From Nostoc mirabile CHAB5784 (GTDB lineage: Bacteria > Cyanobacteriota > Cyanobacteriia > Cyanobacteriales > Nostocaceae): DNA of 64,000 bases. This document shows, in pieces, positions 50,644 through 60,336 of the stretch; position 1 is the first letter of the stretch, and every line of letters starts with the position of its first letter. The DNA lies in the NCBI RefSeq assembly GCF_020829645.1, contig NZ_JAIVFS010000015.1, forward strand, positions 62,001-126,000, in the 5' to 3' direction. The position numbers were made by a program, and so were the translations under genes. The notes beneath the pieces were generated by a model that was not told where the DNA came from, made no database searches, and worked only from the letters and a program-made list of their open reading frames with translations.

Positions 50644-50781
50644 TTATTGACTAAGGCATTTCGCACAATATCCAATACTGGTTGAATTAATAAAATTAAC
50701 TTTATTGAATGCCTGTTTGACATTCATCACATCAACTTCGTTGTCCTCCACTAGTAGTATGTTAATTACTCTTTCGGGCAT
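50644..50781 (-). pseudogene. Truncated CheY/Rcp1-type response regulator
   Basis: Forty-five codons from ATG 50781: MPERVINILLVEDNEVDVMN then VKQAFNKVNFIN, the first strand and helix of the Rcp1-like receiver family, ending at a stop well before the phospho-acceptor Asp. It lies downstream of the decayed kinase at 51080, the normal kinase-regulator order. Confidence 0.75.
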
Positions 50782-51079
50782 TTCTTTGGGTTAAATGCAG
50801 TCTGTTGTATCCTCAGGCTGATTAATTGCCAGAGGATTGAAATTAAACTCCTAGCAAATGACCAATGATTCTAAAACAATTAGTAATTAACAAACCGAAA
50901 ACTATTGACCTGAACGCAGCAAACATAGCTTGTATAAAGTAAAATAAAATACTTTTGCTTTGCTTAAAACAATTGTAATTGAGTCAACAAGCGACCGTCG
51001 TCAGCCATTGGTGAGAGTTGCATACCATTGCTGCGTACCATAAGCTTGAGCAAGTCTACTCATCAGATTGGTTAAGCTA

Positions 51080-51749
51080 AGTAAATAAAATAGTAACTTC
51101 CTATACCATCTTCTGAATCTGAAGTAATCCTACCTCCTGAAATTTCGAGAATTTTCTTAATGAGCGCTAGACCTGTGTTAGTATTTTGCTGGCGATCGCA
51201 GCCTTCCACTGTTGGGAAAAATACCAATACCTTCTAATTAACATCAGAAATAATACCAACTTCATGCAAACTTCTTGGTATTAAAAAACTTATTTTTTGG
51301 CTTTGATTACTGAAGAGTTTAACTTGTGAACCGTAAGTCCCCAACCATCTGGACGCACGAGTCGTTACCCTTTGTAGTTGTGCTTGAATTTCTTTTGAGA
51401 TTGTCCACCATTGAGCCTGACTTTTCACCTTATGTGGAAAAACTAACAAAAAACCTAACCGCTGAACAAGCTTCTCTATAAGGGTTAGGGTAGAATTAAA
51501 AACCTCTCTCCGATCAGGAGAGAGGTTTTCCAAATCCTGTGAAAAGTCAGACCAACAAGCTTCCCCCAAAAGACAACGAATTACTAGCAGCGAAGTAATT
51601 CCACCAATTTTTAACGCCTTCTGATTCCCTTCCATGAAGATGCCCATCAGCTGCATCAATCTGATGAATCCAAAGGTTTGGTTAAAAATCGCTCGAAACC
51701 AGCGTTCACTTTCTCGAAAGGTAATTTTTACCTTTTGTAATTTGTCCAT
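51080..51749 (-). pseudogene. Decayed PAS-domain histidine kinase
   Basis: The minus-strand frame from 51749 reads a degraded PAS domain (ESERWFRAIFNQTFGFIRLM), with a repeat-derived stretch (ENLSPDRREVFNSTL), then WWTISKEIQAQLQRVTTRAS. After its stop, HATPase_c pieces remain at 51080-51230 in shifted frames: EGIGIFPNS and NTGLALIKKILEISGGRITS. The HisKA domain is missing. Together with the truncated receiver downstream, this is a dead two-component locus. Confidence 0.75.
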
Positions 51750-52057
51750 TTTGGTAAGCTTTATGCAAGATAATAGTAATTAACTAATGGAACATGGCAA
51801 CTGAAAGCTGAATTTTTACCAAAGGAGGAGCAATTTGGCATTAGTCTCAATCTTTCATACTTATTGTGCAAGTATCTATATATCTCTAGCTAGATTTATT
51901 CTCTATCTAAATGTTAAAAAACATGAGATTTCTTCTTTCTATCGGTGGATGCAGAGTGGTTGAAATATCATCTATCTTTGGTATGGGAAAATAAAAGATA
52001 GCACTTACAAAAAGTAATACTTTGAAAGATGCAAACAGCATAAGAGCGAGTGTAGCG

Positions 52058-52783
52058 ATGAATGAAATTAGCATTATTTTAATTGAAGATCATGACTTAA
52101 CGCGAATGGGGCTACGAGCAGCATTACAGTCTCACAGCGCATTGAAAGTAATTGGCGAAGCCGCAAATGCTACCCAAGGACTAAAACTTTTGGAAACGGC
52201 AAAACCAGATGTAGCTGTTGTAGATATCGGTTTGCCTGATATGGATGGCATTGAACTCACCCGAAAATTCAAACGTCACCAAGCTGAAACTGGGCAAACG
52301 ACAACGAAGATTTTGATCCTGACAATGGATCACACAGAGGATGCTGTACTTGCAGCCTTCGCGGCGGGTGCTGATTCTTATTACATGAAAGAAACAAGCA
52401 TCAGTAAATTAACTGAGGCTATCCAAGCAACTCACGGCGGTAATTCTTGGATTGATCCGGCAATTGCTAACGTGGTATTGCGGAAGATGCGGCAAGGTAT
52501 TCCTGGAGAGAGCCAAGGTTCTGAGAAAACGCCGAAGACTGTAAAAATTGAGGCGTTAGCGTCAGAATACGAGCAAGTTTTGGAAACTTACCCCTTGACT
52601 CAACGGGAACTGGAAATCCTGGAGTTGATTGTAGCTGGATGTAGTAATGGGCAAATTGCCGAGAAACTCTACATTACAGTTGGTACTGTGAAGACCCACG
52701 TTCGTAATATTCTAAATAAACTATGTGCTGATGACCGTACCCAAGCTGCTGTAAGGGCCTTACGTTCGGGATTGGTAGCGTGA
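52058..52783 (+). CDS. NarL/LuxR-type response regulator
   Basis: A 241-aa DNA-binding regulator from ATG 52058. Receiver: IILIEDHDLTRMGLRAAL, VAVVDIGLPDMDG with Asp56, YYMKETS. After a linker of about 35 residues comes the LuxR HTH: LTQRELEILELIVAGCSNGQ, IAEKLYITVGTVKTHVRNIL. An in-frame TTG at 52022 would add 12 residues without family character. It probably binds promoters as a phosphorylated dimer; targets are unknown. No cognate kinase is directly adjacent, though two kinase genes and a dead one lie upstream. Confidence 0.92.
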   Translation: MNEISIILIEDHDLTRMGLRAALQSHSALKVIGEAANATQGLKLLETAKPDVAVVDIGLPDMDGIELTRKFKRHQAETGQTTTKILILTMDHTEDAVLAAFAAGADSYYMKETSISKLTEAIQATHGGNSWIDPAIANVVLRKMRQGIPGESQGSEKTPKTVKIEALASEYEQVLETYPLTQRELEILELIVAGCSNGQIAEKLYITVGTVKTHVRNILNKLCADDRTQAAVRALRSGLVA

Positions 52784-52857
52784 GGAACTGGGGATGAGGG
52801 AGCAGGGGGAGCAGGGGAAGAATGACAAATGACAAATGACAAATGACAAATGACTAA

Positions 52858-54219
52858 TCAAAATCGTTCCTGTAAACATTCAGCAATGCGTAGTGCGGCT
52901 CCGGGTTTCCCCATGCGTCGCATACCATTTTCGGCAATAATTTGCAAAATATCAGGATCTTTGAATAGAGACTGTACAACCTTCGCAACTTCTGCTGGCT
53001 GCTCGACTAAAATCAAAGATGAGCCTAAAAGACGACTTTGAGCTTCAGCAAAGGCAGGGTTATATTGAGGCCCATTACCAGGAATCACGATCGCAGGTTT
53101 TCCTAAACCGATAAACTGTTCTGTGGCTGTACCTGCCATAGCGATCGCTATATCTCCTAAATGCAAGCAATCATTATAGGCTTGTTGTGTCAGCAGTAAA
53201 TATGCATTTCTTTGTTTAAATGTCAAGACATTTTGATCAGCAATTTTGATAGGACATGCTGATTCAGTGCGCCAGCCTTGAGATTGCACACTTTGGGATA
53301 AAATATTAGAGTCTAAACCCGGAGCGATCGCACCTAAAAACACCACTCTATTAGAAGTATAGAAAATCGAATCTCGCTCCTGGAAACTTGCCATCAACGC
53401 AGATACAGCAATCATAATTATTTCCCAGTTGGCGTATGCCTCTGGCGGACGGGAACCAGGAAGAAGAGTCACTACAAAAGGCCGAACTATCTCTTGTTGT
53501 TGGCTATCCTGACTATAAAATTGTTGGCGTGAAAAGGTCGGTTGCAGACCATCCATCATCGGATTACCCAAATTAAAAGCTGGAATTGGCCATTGTTTTA
53601 ATGTTTCCGTCGTCAGTGCATCTCTAGGGAACACCGCCTTACAACGGCGACGACTCATCAACCAACGTTCCCAAGGATGGTAAACTGAACCGGAAAAGTT
53701 TTCCCAACGCGCATCTTTGGATTTCCGTGGTAATAATCCAGCTTCATCCCGCACATAATATTCAGATTTTGCCGTACCCACAAAAGCATAATTAGCGCCA
53801 CTGAAAGTTGCAAACAACAACGGGACAATATCTCCCACAGCTAAAATCGCTCTTTTATTACCTAATTTTTTTTGAGAACTCACCCAACGGCGAATAGCTT
53901 TAATCTGGCTGAGGGTCAGTTGCAATAAACCACCACGTACATCCCGCACTAATTGGCGGTTATCCATATAAATAAAGCCGCCAGAAGGCATAGTGCGGAC
54001 TGAACCAATAAGGGGGATATCTAACTGTTGGTAAGCACGTCCTTCACCCACCAGAGGTAAAGCAAAGATTTCTGGTGGGTTTGATTGTCGTTGGAGTTCT
54101 TGCAAAATCCGAACTGCAATCACATCTTCTCCATGACCATTACTTAATACAAGTAAGCGTAAAGGAAAAGTTGCAGCTTGGGAGTTAGAAGCTAAAGATA
54201 ACCGAGATACATTACTCAT
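52858..54219 (-). CDS. Lipid-A-disaccharide synthase-related glycosyltransferase (cyanobacterial LpxB-like)
   Basis: A 453-aa member of the LpxB-related cyanobacterial family. RLLVLSNGHGEDVIAVRILQ opens the GT-B fold; LPLVGEGRAYQQLDIPLIG, LAVGDIVPLLFA, FVGTAKSEYYVRD, TLLPGSRPPEAYANW, and the acceptor/donor loop IAMAGTATEQFIGLGKPAIV and IPGNGPQ follow. Cyanobacteria lack classical lipid A, so the sugar acceptor is uncertain; a plant/cyanobacterial glycolipid role is possible. ATG 54219 is chosen over TTG 54228. The stop codon abuts an ACAAATG heptamer repeat at 52823-52857. The divergent neighbour is an Omp85 gene, fitting an envelope theme. Confidence 0.87.
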   Translation of the reverse strand: MSNVSRLSLASNSQAATFPLRLLVLSNGHGEDVIAVRILQELQRQSNPPEIFALPLVGEGRAYQQLDIPLIGSVRTMPSGGFIYMDNRQLVRDVRGGLLQLTLSQIKAIRRWVSSQKKLGNKRAILAVGDIVPLLFATFSGANYAFVGTAKSEYYVRDEAGLLPRKSKDARWENFSGSVYHPWERWLMSRRRCKAVFPRDALTTETLKQWPIPAFNLGNPMMDGLQPTFSRQQFYSQDSQQQEIVRPFVVTLLPGSRPPEAYANWEIIMIAVSALMASFQERDSIFYTSNRVVFLGAIAPGLDSNILSQSVQSQGWRTESACPIKIADQNVLTFKQRNAYLLLTQQAYNDCLHLGDIAIAMAGTATEQFIGLGKPAIVIPGNGPQYNPAFAEAQSRLLGSSLILVEQPAEVAKVVQSLFKDPDILQIIAENGMRRMGKPGAALRIAECLQERF

Positions 54220-54506
54220 AAGAAACAAAATATCAAAATTAACTGTCTGTTTGGGTAAGAGGTATAAATAGGAAAATCGGCGAAAAAGCTGGAAGTTAGT
54301 ATTATCCCTATTTCTTTACTTCTCTACAACTAACACCAATTTTGGATAGGTAGTATTGTTTGAAATTACACCGAACAGCCTTTTGTCCATGACTTTTAAT
54401 CAAAAATCGTTCGACTTAGCGTTCGCGTAGCGTCTCGGAGAGAAGTCGAAGTCTAAAATCTAAAATCCAAAATTGGTATAACTCCCAGTTAATTAGGTTA
54501 AATATT

Positions 54507-56603
54507 ATGCGAGTTTCTGCTACTGCAATTTTTACTTTAGCTACTTTAACTGCTGCCAATGTCACTCAGCAAGCAACGGCTGCACCTACTAAAACCGTTA
54601 CTCCAACTGCAAAAGCTGGTAACTTGGTGGTGCCGATAATTGAAGACACTCCCGCACGGATAGAGACAATTGCTTCCCCAGAAACTATAGTTGCACAACA
54701 ATTTTCCCAAAATCCCGTCGCCGTGCAAACAGGTGCAAACAAAAATTCCACAGTCATCTTAAAGTCAGCACAAAAGTTAAATTCCCAAGTCATCCTTCCT
54801 ATTTCCCCTGCCTCCCCTGCCTCCCCTGCTCCCCTCCTCTCGCCATCTCCCAAAACCCCTAATACTGAAAGCAATTTAGTAGTCACAGCTACAGATGTAC
54901 AGGTAGTGGGAGCCAATCAAGAATTGCAGGAAATCATTCGCAAAGTAATTAAAACTCAGACGGGTGGAGAAACCAGTCAAAGCCAGCTACAAAAAGATGT
55001 AGCTGCAATTTTGGATACAGGTTTATTTAGCAATGCCAGTGTGAATAGCTTTAGCACACAGGCTGGATTAAATGTAGTTTATCAAGTGCAGCCGGTAATT
55101 GTGCGATCGCTGCAACTATCTGGTACTAAAGTCCTCACCTACCAAGTAGCCCAACAACAATTGCAATCTCAAATTGGAACCACCATCAGTCCTGCTGGAC
55201 TCCAGCAAGCAGTAGCACAAATTAACAAATGGTACGCCGACAATGGTTATAACTTAGCACGGGTGTTATCAATTAAACCCAGTTCTCAAGGTATTCTCAC
55301 GGTGAATGTCGCTGAAGGCTTGGTGGGTGATATCAAGTTTCGCTTTATCAACGACGAGGGTAAAACCGTTGATAGCAAGGGTAATCCTGTGGGAGGACGC
55401 ACCAAACCAGATTTCCTGCAACAGCAACTCAAGCTAAAACCTGGTCAAATCTTCCAAGAAAATATTGTCAAGCAAGACATACAACAGCTATATCGTACTG
55501 GTTTATTTGAGACTGTGAATGTTGCTTTAGAAGGAGATGCGACAAAACTAGATTTAGTCTACCAACTTAAAGAAACTGGGGCGCGTGGTGTTAACTTGGG
55601 CGGTAGTTATAATGCTGATCAAGGATTAACAGGCACAATCAGCTATCAAGATCAGAATGTCGGTGGTGTTAATGATACTTTAGGTGTGAATCTTGGTGTA
55701 AGTAGCCGAGACTTGCAGTTTAATAGCAAATTTATCAGTCCCTATCGGACAACTAACCCCGATCGCTTGGGGTACACTGTGAATGGTTTTCGTAGTCAGG
55801 AACTTTCGGAAACTTTTGACGACAAGATTAAGCTTGCTAACGGTGACAAAGTTCGAGAAGGTCAAATTGGCGGTGGTGTCAGCTTACAGCGACCAATAGA
55901 CGACTGGAATACCTCATTAGGATTAAACTATACCCGAACTAGTATTCGCGATCGCCAAGGTAATATTACCCCAAATGACGCTCAAGGCAATCCCCTATCT
56001 GCGAGTGGAACTGGCGTTGATGACCTAACTACCGTATCCTTCACCGCCACCAAAGACCAACGGGATAATCCCCTCAATCCAACTCAAGGTTCCGTTGTGA
56101 GTTTGAGTACAGAACAATCTGTCCCCATCGGTCAAGGAAATATTTCCCTAAATCGCCTCAAAGCCAATTACAGCCAATATTTACCAGTCCAGTTATTTAA
56201 CACCAAACAGCCACAAGTATTTGCGGTGAATCTGCAAGCTGGTACTGTCCTTGGTAATTTACCACCCTACGAAAGCTTTAACTTGGGTGGTTCCAACTCA
56301 GTGCGCGGTTACGATTCTGGAGATGTGGGGAGTGGTCGCAGTTATGTGTTAGCTTCCGCAGAATATCGTTTTCCCGTCTTACCAATAGTAGGGGGTGTAT
56401 TATTTGCCGACTTTGCCTCAGACTTAGGCTCTGGTGATACTGTATTAGGAGATCCAGCAGGTATGCGAGGCAAACCAGGTTATGGTTTTGGTTATGGGGC
56501 TGGAGTGCGATTAAATTCACCACTAGGCTTAATTCGGGCTGACTATGGCATTAATGACCAAGGAGAAAGCAAAGTGCATTTAGGCATAGGTCAGCGATTT
56601 TAA
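54507..56603 (+). CDS. Omp85/BamA-type outer membrane protein
   Basis: A 698-aa outer membrane assembly protein. A signal peptide (MRVSATAIFTLATLTAANVT... ATAA) is followed by a disordered region (to about 130) and POTRA domains: VVTATDVQVVGANQELQEII, PVIVRSLQLSGTKVLTYQVA, FRFINDEGKTVDSKGNPVGG. The C-terminal 16-strand barrel contains RGVNLGGSYN, GLNYTRTS, FNLGGSNSVRGYDSGDVGSG with the conserved VRGY/F loop, YRFPVLPIVGG and ends GIGQRF with the terminal Phe. It inserts barrel proteins into the outer membrane. A Pro-rich segment SPASPASPAPLLSPSPKTPN at about 98-120 is encoded by CCCCTGCCT minisatellite DNA (54800-54840). Confidence 0.94.
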   Translation: MRVSATAIFTLATLTAANVTQQATAAPTKTVTPTAKAGNLVVPIIEDTPARIETIASPETIVAQQFSQNPVAVQTGANKNSTVILKSAQKLNSQVILPISPASPASPAPLLSPSPKTPNTESNLVVTATDVQVVGANQELQEIIRKVIKTQTGGETSQSQLQKDVAAILDTGLFSNASVNSFSTQAGLNVVYQVQPVIVRSLQLSGTKVLTYQVAQQQLQSQIGTTISPAGLQQAVAQINKWYADNGYNLARVLSIKPSSQGILTVNVAEGLVGDIKFRFINDEGKTVDSKGNPVGGRTKPDFLQQQLKLKPGQIFQENIVKQDIQQLYRTGLFETVNVALEGDATKLDLVYQLKETGARGVNLGGSYNADQGLTGTISYQDQNVGGVNDTLGVNLGVSSRDLQFNSKFISPYRTTNPDRLGYTVNGFRSQELSETFDDKIKLANGDKVREGQIGGGVSLQRPIDDWNTSLGLNYTRTSIRDRQGNITPNDAQGNPLSASGTGVDDLTTVSFTATKDQRDNPLNPTQGSVVSLSTEQSVPIGQGNISLNRLKANYSQYLPVQLFNTKQPQVFAVNLQAGTVLGNLPPYESFNLGGSNSVRGYDSGDVGSGRSYVLASAEYRFPVLPIVGGVLFADFASDLGSGDTVLGDPAGMRGKPGYGFGYGAGVRLNSPLGLIRADYGINDQGESKVHLGIGQRF

Positions 56604-56736
56604 GAAAATGAGCCTTCAGAGTATTAACCCGGATTTATCCCAAAAACTGAAAAAACAGGAGTCAAAACTGTCCATTCACTCATTTTCTACAACAACTTCT
56701 AAACTATGTCCAAGTAAGTGGGCATGAATAATTAAA

Positions 56737-56774
56737 GGCTCATAATAAGCAGTTCGAGCCGCTTATTATGAGCC
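56737..56774. terminator. Bidirectional hairpin between convergent genes
   Basis: GGCTCATAATAAGC and GCTTATTATGAGCC form a 14-bp stem with a 9-nt loop, between the Omp85 gene and the convergent DUF2887 gene. T-runs are weak, so efficiency is uncertain. Confidence 0.6.
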
Positions 56775-56807
56775 AATTTGATTAATTTTACATTGCCTAA
56801 CATTGTT

Positions 56808-57794
56808 TTACGCGCTCTGCTGTGCGGCGCTTTGGACAGATTCTAAATCAACATTAAGTTGTTGAGCAATCTGCTCCAAGCTCATCCCCGTTTTTAGTAA
56901 CAGGGGAACTGTAACTTTTAACATTTCAGCTTTCTGTTCTTCCCGTCCCTCAGCTTTCGCTTCCTGATAAATCCTCGTTTGCTCTAACAACATTTCAGCT
57001 TCCCGTTCTTCCCGTCCCTCAGCTTTCGCTTCCTGATAAACCCTTGTTTGCTCTAACAACATTTCAGCTTTCTGTTCTTCCCGTCCCTCAGCTTTCGCTT
57101 CCTGATAAACCCTTGTTTGCTCTAAAGTCAGTCCTAGCATATCTTCCACTTCCTCTCTACTCAAAGATGAAAACTTGTAAACAGCAATTGTGGTAATGAT
57201 ATCTATTATTTCATTTTTCGTCAGTGCGTCCTTTGACTCTAATTGTACCTGCTTAATTAATTGCTTTGCTTGCTGTGCGATCGCTTTCTCTGAGGCGATT
57301 GTCAATTGCATTAAATTGATGCCTATTGATTGCTGATTGGAAGTGCCTAACTCATCCAAATAAATTCGTTGCACTTGGTCACTGTTCAAAAATAATCGAT
57401 GAGTTCTTGTATCGCTAGGTTCCAAACTGCGTGATGGAAAAATTACCACACAATACCAGTCATCGTATTGAGACTGATTCCGGTTCAAATACATCATCGA
57501 CTCGGTAAAAAAGCGATGATAAAGAGCTTCATCTGTCTTGGAAAGTTGCTCTACTTGGGGAGACCCCAAGACCGCACTTTCCGCTTTCTGAAATTGAACT
57601 TCTGCAAAAAAGATAATTCTGGGTGTTGTACCTTCTGGAGGTAAAAAGACCCCATCAATACGAAAGGCGGTTTCTTTCACCTCAACGGACTCAAATCGAT
57701 AGTTCTGTGCCTGTTCAGTGCGGTAATCAACGAGTTCAAAAAGAAACCACGGAAATCGCTTAAAGATTTGGTAATAAATGGTGTCGCGTTTCAC
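56808..57794 (-). CDS. DUF2887/Rpn-type PD-(D/E)XK nuclease-like protein
   Basis: A 328-aa member of the cyanobacterial DUF2887 family, related to Rpn/transposase-like nucleases. Opening MKRDTIYYQIFKRFPWFLFELV, then a PD-(D/E)XK-like core: ETAFRIDGVFLPPEG with Asp, IIFFAEVQFQK with Glu and Gln-Lys. The central region ends in ITTIAVYKFSSLSREEVEDMLG. An internal expansion follows: three tandem 22-residue repeats of the type LEQTRVYQEAKAEGREEQKA, almost identical also in DNA (66-bp period, about 56920-57130). The last ~35 residues (LLLKTGMSLEQIAQQLNVDL) are a helix-turn-helix-like end common in the family. Cellular function is unknown; recombination or defence is speculated for Rpn. Confidence 0.87.
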   Translation of the reverse strand: MKRDTIYYQIFKRFPWFLFELVDYRTEQAQNYRFESVEVKETAFRIDGVFLPPEGTTPRIIFFAEVQFQKAESAVLGSPQVEQLSKTDEALYHRFFTESMMYLNRNQSQYDDWYCVVIFPSRSLEPSDTRTHRLFLNSDQVQRIYLDELGTSNQQSIGINLMQLTIASEKAIAQQAKQLIKQVQLESKDALTKNEIIDIITTIAVYKFSSLSREEVEDMLGLTLEQTRVYQEAKAEGREEQKAEMLLEQTRVYQEAKAEGREEREAEMLLEQTRIYQEAKAEGREEQKAEMLKVTVPLLLKTGMSLEQIAQQLNVDLESVQSAAQQSA

Positions 57795-58139
57795 TAAAAT
57801 ATCCGAAATATACTGATTATTAACTATTTAAAAATTACAGAATTACTCTTTGGCATTGTAGCAAGTAGCGTGTTAGTTATCACATCACAGGCGTGGAAGA
57901 CAAATTGAGCTTGTTTCCTACTTCCGGATTTCTTGACTCTGGCGTTATCCTATAAAGATAAAACTGTTGTGTTCATGGGGAGGTCTTTCTTGCTTGGAGA
58001 GTTCCAACAACTAAATTATCTCGTAAGATAGACAGGCAAAAACCCTCGCCCTATATAAAAAATATGGGAAAATTCTTAGGGAATCCCTCAAGACTCAGGA
58101 CTCGCTAGTTATCTGCTCACTCAAGACTCAGGACTCTCT

Positions 58140-59765
58140 ATGTTAGCAGGCACAATTTTGCAGGATGGAAAATATACCCTAATTCAAGAAATAGGGCGGG
58201 GTGGCTTTGGCATTACATTTAAAGCTACGCATCACTACTTAGGTCATGAGGTGGTGATGAAAACCATCAATGAACGGCTGCAACAACATCCTGATTTTGC
58301 AAAATTTGAGCGCCAATTCCAAGATGAAGCCAGACGATTAGCTACGTGTATTCACGCAAATATAGTCCGAGTTAGTGATTTTTTTGTCGAGGCTGGACTG
58401 CCTTACATGGTGATGGAATACATTCGTGGCGAAACCTTGGGAGACGCATTTGTATTACCAGGGATACCTTTACCTGAAGCCACAGCAATTCATTACATCC
58501 GGCAAATTGGTGCAGCCTTGCAGGTAGTGCATAACAACGGTTTGTTACATCGAGATGTCAAACCAGATAATATTATCCTTCGTGAAGGAACCCAGGAAGT
58601 AGTACTGATTGATTTTGGCATTGCCAGGGAATTTAATGGCAGTGTCAGGCAGACTCACACAGGTATGGTTTCTGAAGGTTATTCTCCCATTGAGCAGTAT
58701 TTGACGCAAGCGCCGCGCACACCCGCCACGGATGTTTATGGTTTAGCAGCAACCTTGTATTCACTGTTAACAGCACAGGTTCCTATGCCAGCATTATTGC
58801 GCGATCGCGAACAAATGCCTTCCCCCCGCGAACTGCAACCACACTTGAGTGCTTCTGTCAACCAGGCCATAATGCGCGGTATGGCGGTGGAGTCTCGTTT
58901 TCGCCCATCAACAGTTGCTGAGTGGTTACAACTGCTACCTGGAAATGAGGTGAATATGACACCGCAAGCCTTAGCCACTTATGCAGTGCCAACTGTCAAT
59001 TTATCTGCCCAGCAGGCAGTAACTTTAATTGGGAATGGGAAAACTTCCCAGAATCGCATTCATAAACCATCTGGGTTGGCGCAGCCCAACCCAAGCATCG
59101 CCAAAGAAAATGTACTGGCAAAAAAACTGGGGTCATCTCAAATATTCATAGGTATAGGTGTAGCCCTGGTTGCTGCTACAGCAAGTTTTGGCATCACTAG
59201 CATCTTACCCAAATCTCAGCCCCAGCCAACCGCAAAACCGCTTTTTGAACAGCCAACTCAAGAACCACCTGCGAAAGTTCCTAGCTTAGAGAGGGGTGAA
59301 GAGACTAACACCACCTCAAGAACCGAATCAGCACCTGTATCTAATTCCAAGCCGCGGCGGCGTAATCGTCGTTCTTCCCCAGTAGAAACTCCCAGCAGCC
59401 CTACACAAGAATCACAACGCGGCGATTCCGAACAATCCGCACCTTCACCTAGCGTTTCACCTACACCCTCGCTAGTCGAAAAACTACGGGCTATTCGTTC
59501 ATCTCGTAGTGCTTCCCCCGCACCATTACCACAAAATAACTCACCCGCTTCTAATCAGAATTCTGCTTCCCCTCAACCGGTGATTCCGTCAAATTCTGTG
59601 GTTATACCAGCAGCGCCACCGACAGAATCCCAGCAGTCAGAATCCAAACAATCAGATCCTTCTGCTGTAGTAGTACCAACAGTGGAAAAGCAAAATTCAC
59701 CGACTGATAGTCAACCCCATAATGATCAGAAATTTCAGGAAAAGCTACAAGATGACAATAATTAG
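58140..59765 (+). CDS. Membrane-anchored Ser/Thr protein kinase (Hanks type)
   Basis: A 541-aa kinase. Gly loop [13 protein letters not shown] Lys41 (VVMKTINE), HRDVKPDN (catalytic Asp139), [10 protein letters not shown] (DFG 158-160), and an activation segment ending [12 protein letters not shown] single membrane helix (about 334-352, [18 protein letters not shown]) separates it from a Ser/Pro/Gln-rich exported tail of about 190 residues with no domain I recognise ([16 protein letters not shown]). The tail may sit in the cell wall. Start ATG 58140 with no Shine-Dalgarno; the upstream DNA has ACTCAAGACTCAGGACTC twice (58088-58136). Confidence 0.93.
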   Translation: MLAGTILQDGKYTLIQEIGRGGFGITFKATHHYLGHEVVMKTINERLQQHPDFAKFERQFQDEARRLATCIHANIVRVSDFFVEAGLPYMVMEYIRGETLGDAFVLPGIPLPEATAIHYIRQIGAALQVVHNNGLLHRDVKPDNIILREGTQEVVLIDFGIAREFNGSVRQTHTGMVSEGYSPIEQYLTQAPRTPATDVYGLAATLYSLLTAQVPMPALLRDREQMPSPRELQPHLSASVNQAIMRGMAVESRFRPSTVAEWLQLLPGNEVNMTPQALATYAVPTVNLSAQQAVTLIGNGKTSQNRIHKPSGLAQPNPSIAKENVLAKKLGSSQIFIGIGVALVAATASFGITSILPKSQPQPTAKPLFEQPTQEPPAKVPSLERGEETNTTSRTESAPVSNSKPRRRNRRSSPVETPSSPTQESQRGDSEQSAPSPSVSPTPSLVEKLRAIRSSRSASPAPLPQNNSPASNQNSASPQPVIPSNSVVIPAAPPTESQQSESKQSDPSAVVVPTVEKQNSPTDSQPHNDQKFQEKLQDDNN

Positions 59766-59887
59766 TCAATTTGAAATTTTTTCTTCAATCTAAAATCCAA
59801 AATTCACAATCTAAAATTGAACGCCTTTTGCCAATACAAAAGCATCTTTTTCTTTCTTGTTTCATCTTTAGCTAAATTCCTTATTTA

Positions 59888-60218
59888 TAGGACTTATATC
59901 ATGTCCGCTTGATTACTTATTAAACCCTAAGAACCCCACCCCGCCAAAGCTGCGCTTTGTCTCCTCTCCCCGCAGGCTCTTAGGGGTTGGGGGTGGGGTT
60001 CTTTTATTATGGGTAATTTGGCGGACATGATATTACGCACTGTACAAATGCATCGTGATGTGAATTAACTATGCTCCCGGTTGTATCAGGCTTTTCTTAA
60101 TTATCCTGCGATCAGAAATAGACCATACTGTAGGGGCACAGCAATGCTGTGCCCTTACCAAAGATGTGGTTTTTAAACTTATTCATATTTGGCTTTTCTT
60201 GTCAATGCGTAAGTCCTA
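59888..60218. mobile_element. MITE-like element with TAGGACTTACGCA ends, copy 2, interrupted by a second element
   Basis: The outer ends are TAGGAC...(inner element)...TTACGCA at left and TGCGTAAGTCCTA at right (60206-60218). ATTTA lies directly outside both ends (59883-59887, 60219-60223), a 5-bp target duplication. The element is 331 bp, of which 139 bp are the inner insertion with its duplicated bases. Confidence 0.82.
59897..60032. mobile_element. Inner 136-bp inverted-repeat element nested in the previous one
   Basis: Ends TATCATGTCCGC and GCGGACATGATA are perfect 12-bp inverses. TTA flanks both sides (59894-59896, 60033-60035), and removing the insert plus one TTA restores GGACTTACGCA of the outer terminal repeat. 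The interior has AAGAACCCCACCCC/GGGGTGGGGTTCTT. Confidence 0.82.
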
Positions 60219-60302
60219 ATTTACTCTTCTGACTTTTCCCATTATCTGGAAAACCTCTCTCTAAATCAATACGCTTGGGTTAAGGCTAAAAAATAAAACT
60301 GG

Positions 60303-60333
60303 TGTAGGTTGGGTTGAGGAACGAAACCCAACA
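60303..60333. repeat. Half of a GTAGGTTGGG element at the capA truncation
   Basis: GTAGGTTGGGTTGAGGAACG, then AAACCCAACAT, matches one end of the elements at 12183 and 16465. It starts 3 bp from the premature stop of capA. Confidence 0.75.
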
Positions 60334-60336
60334 TTA

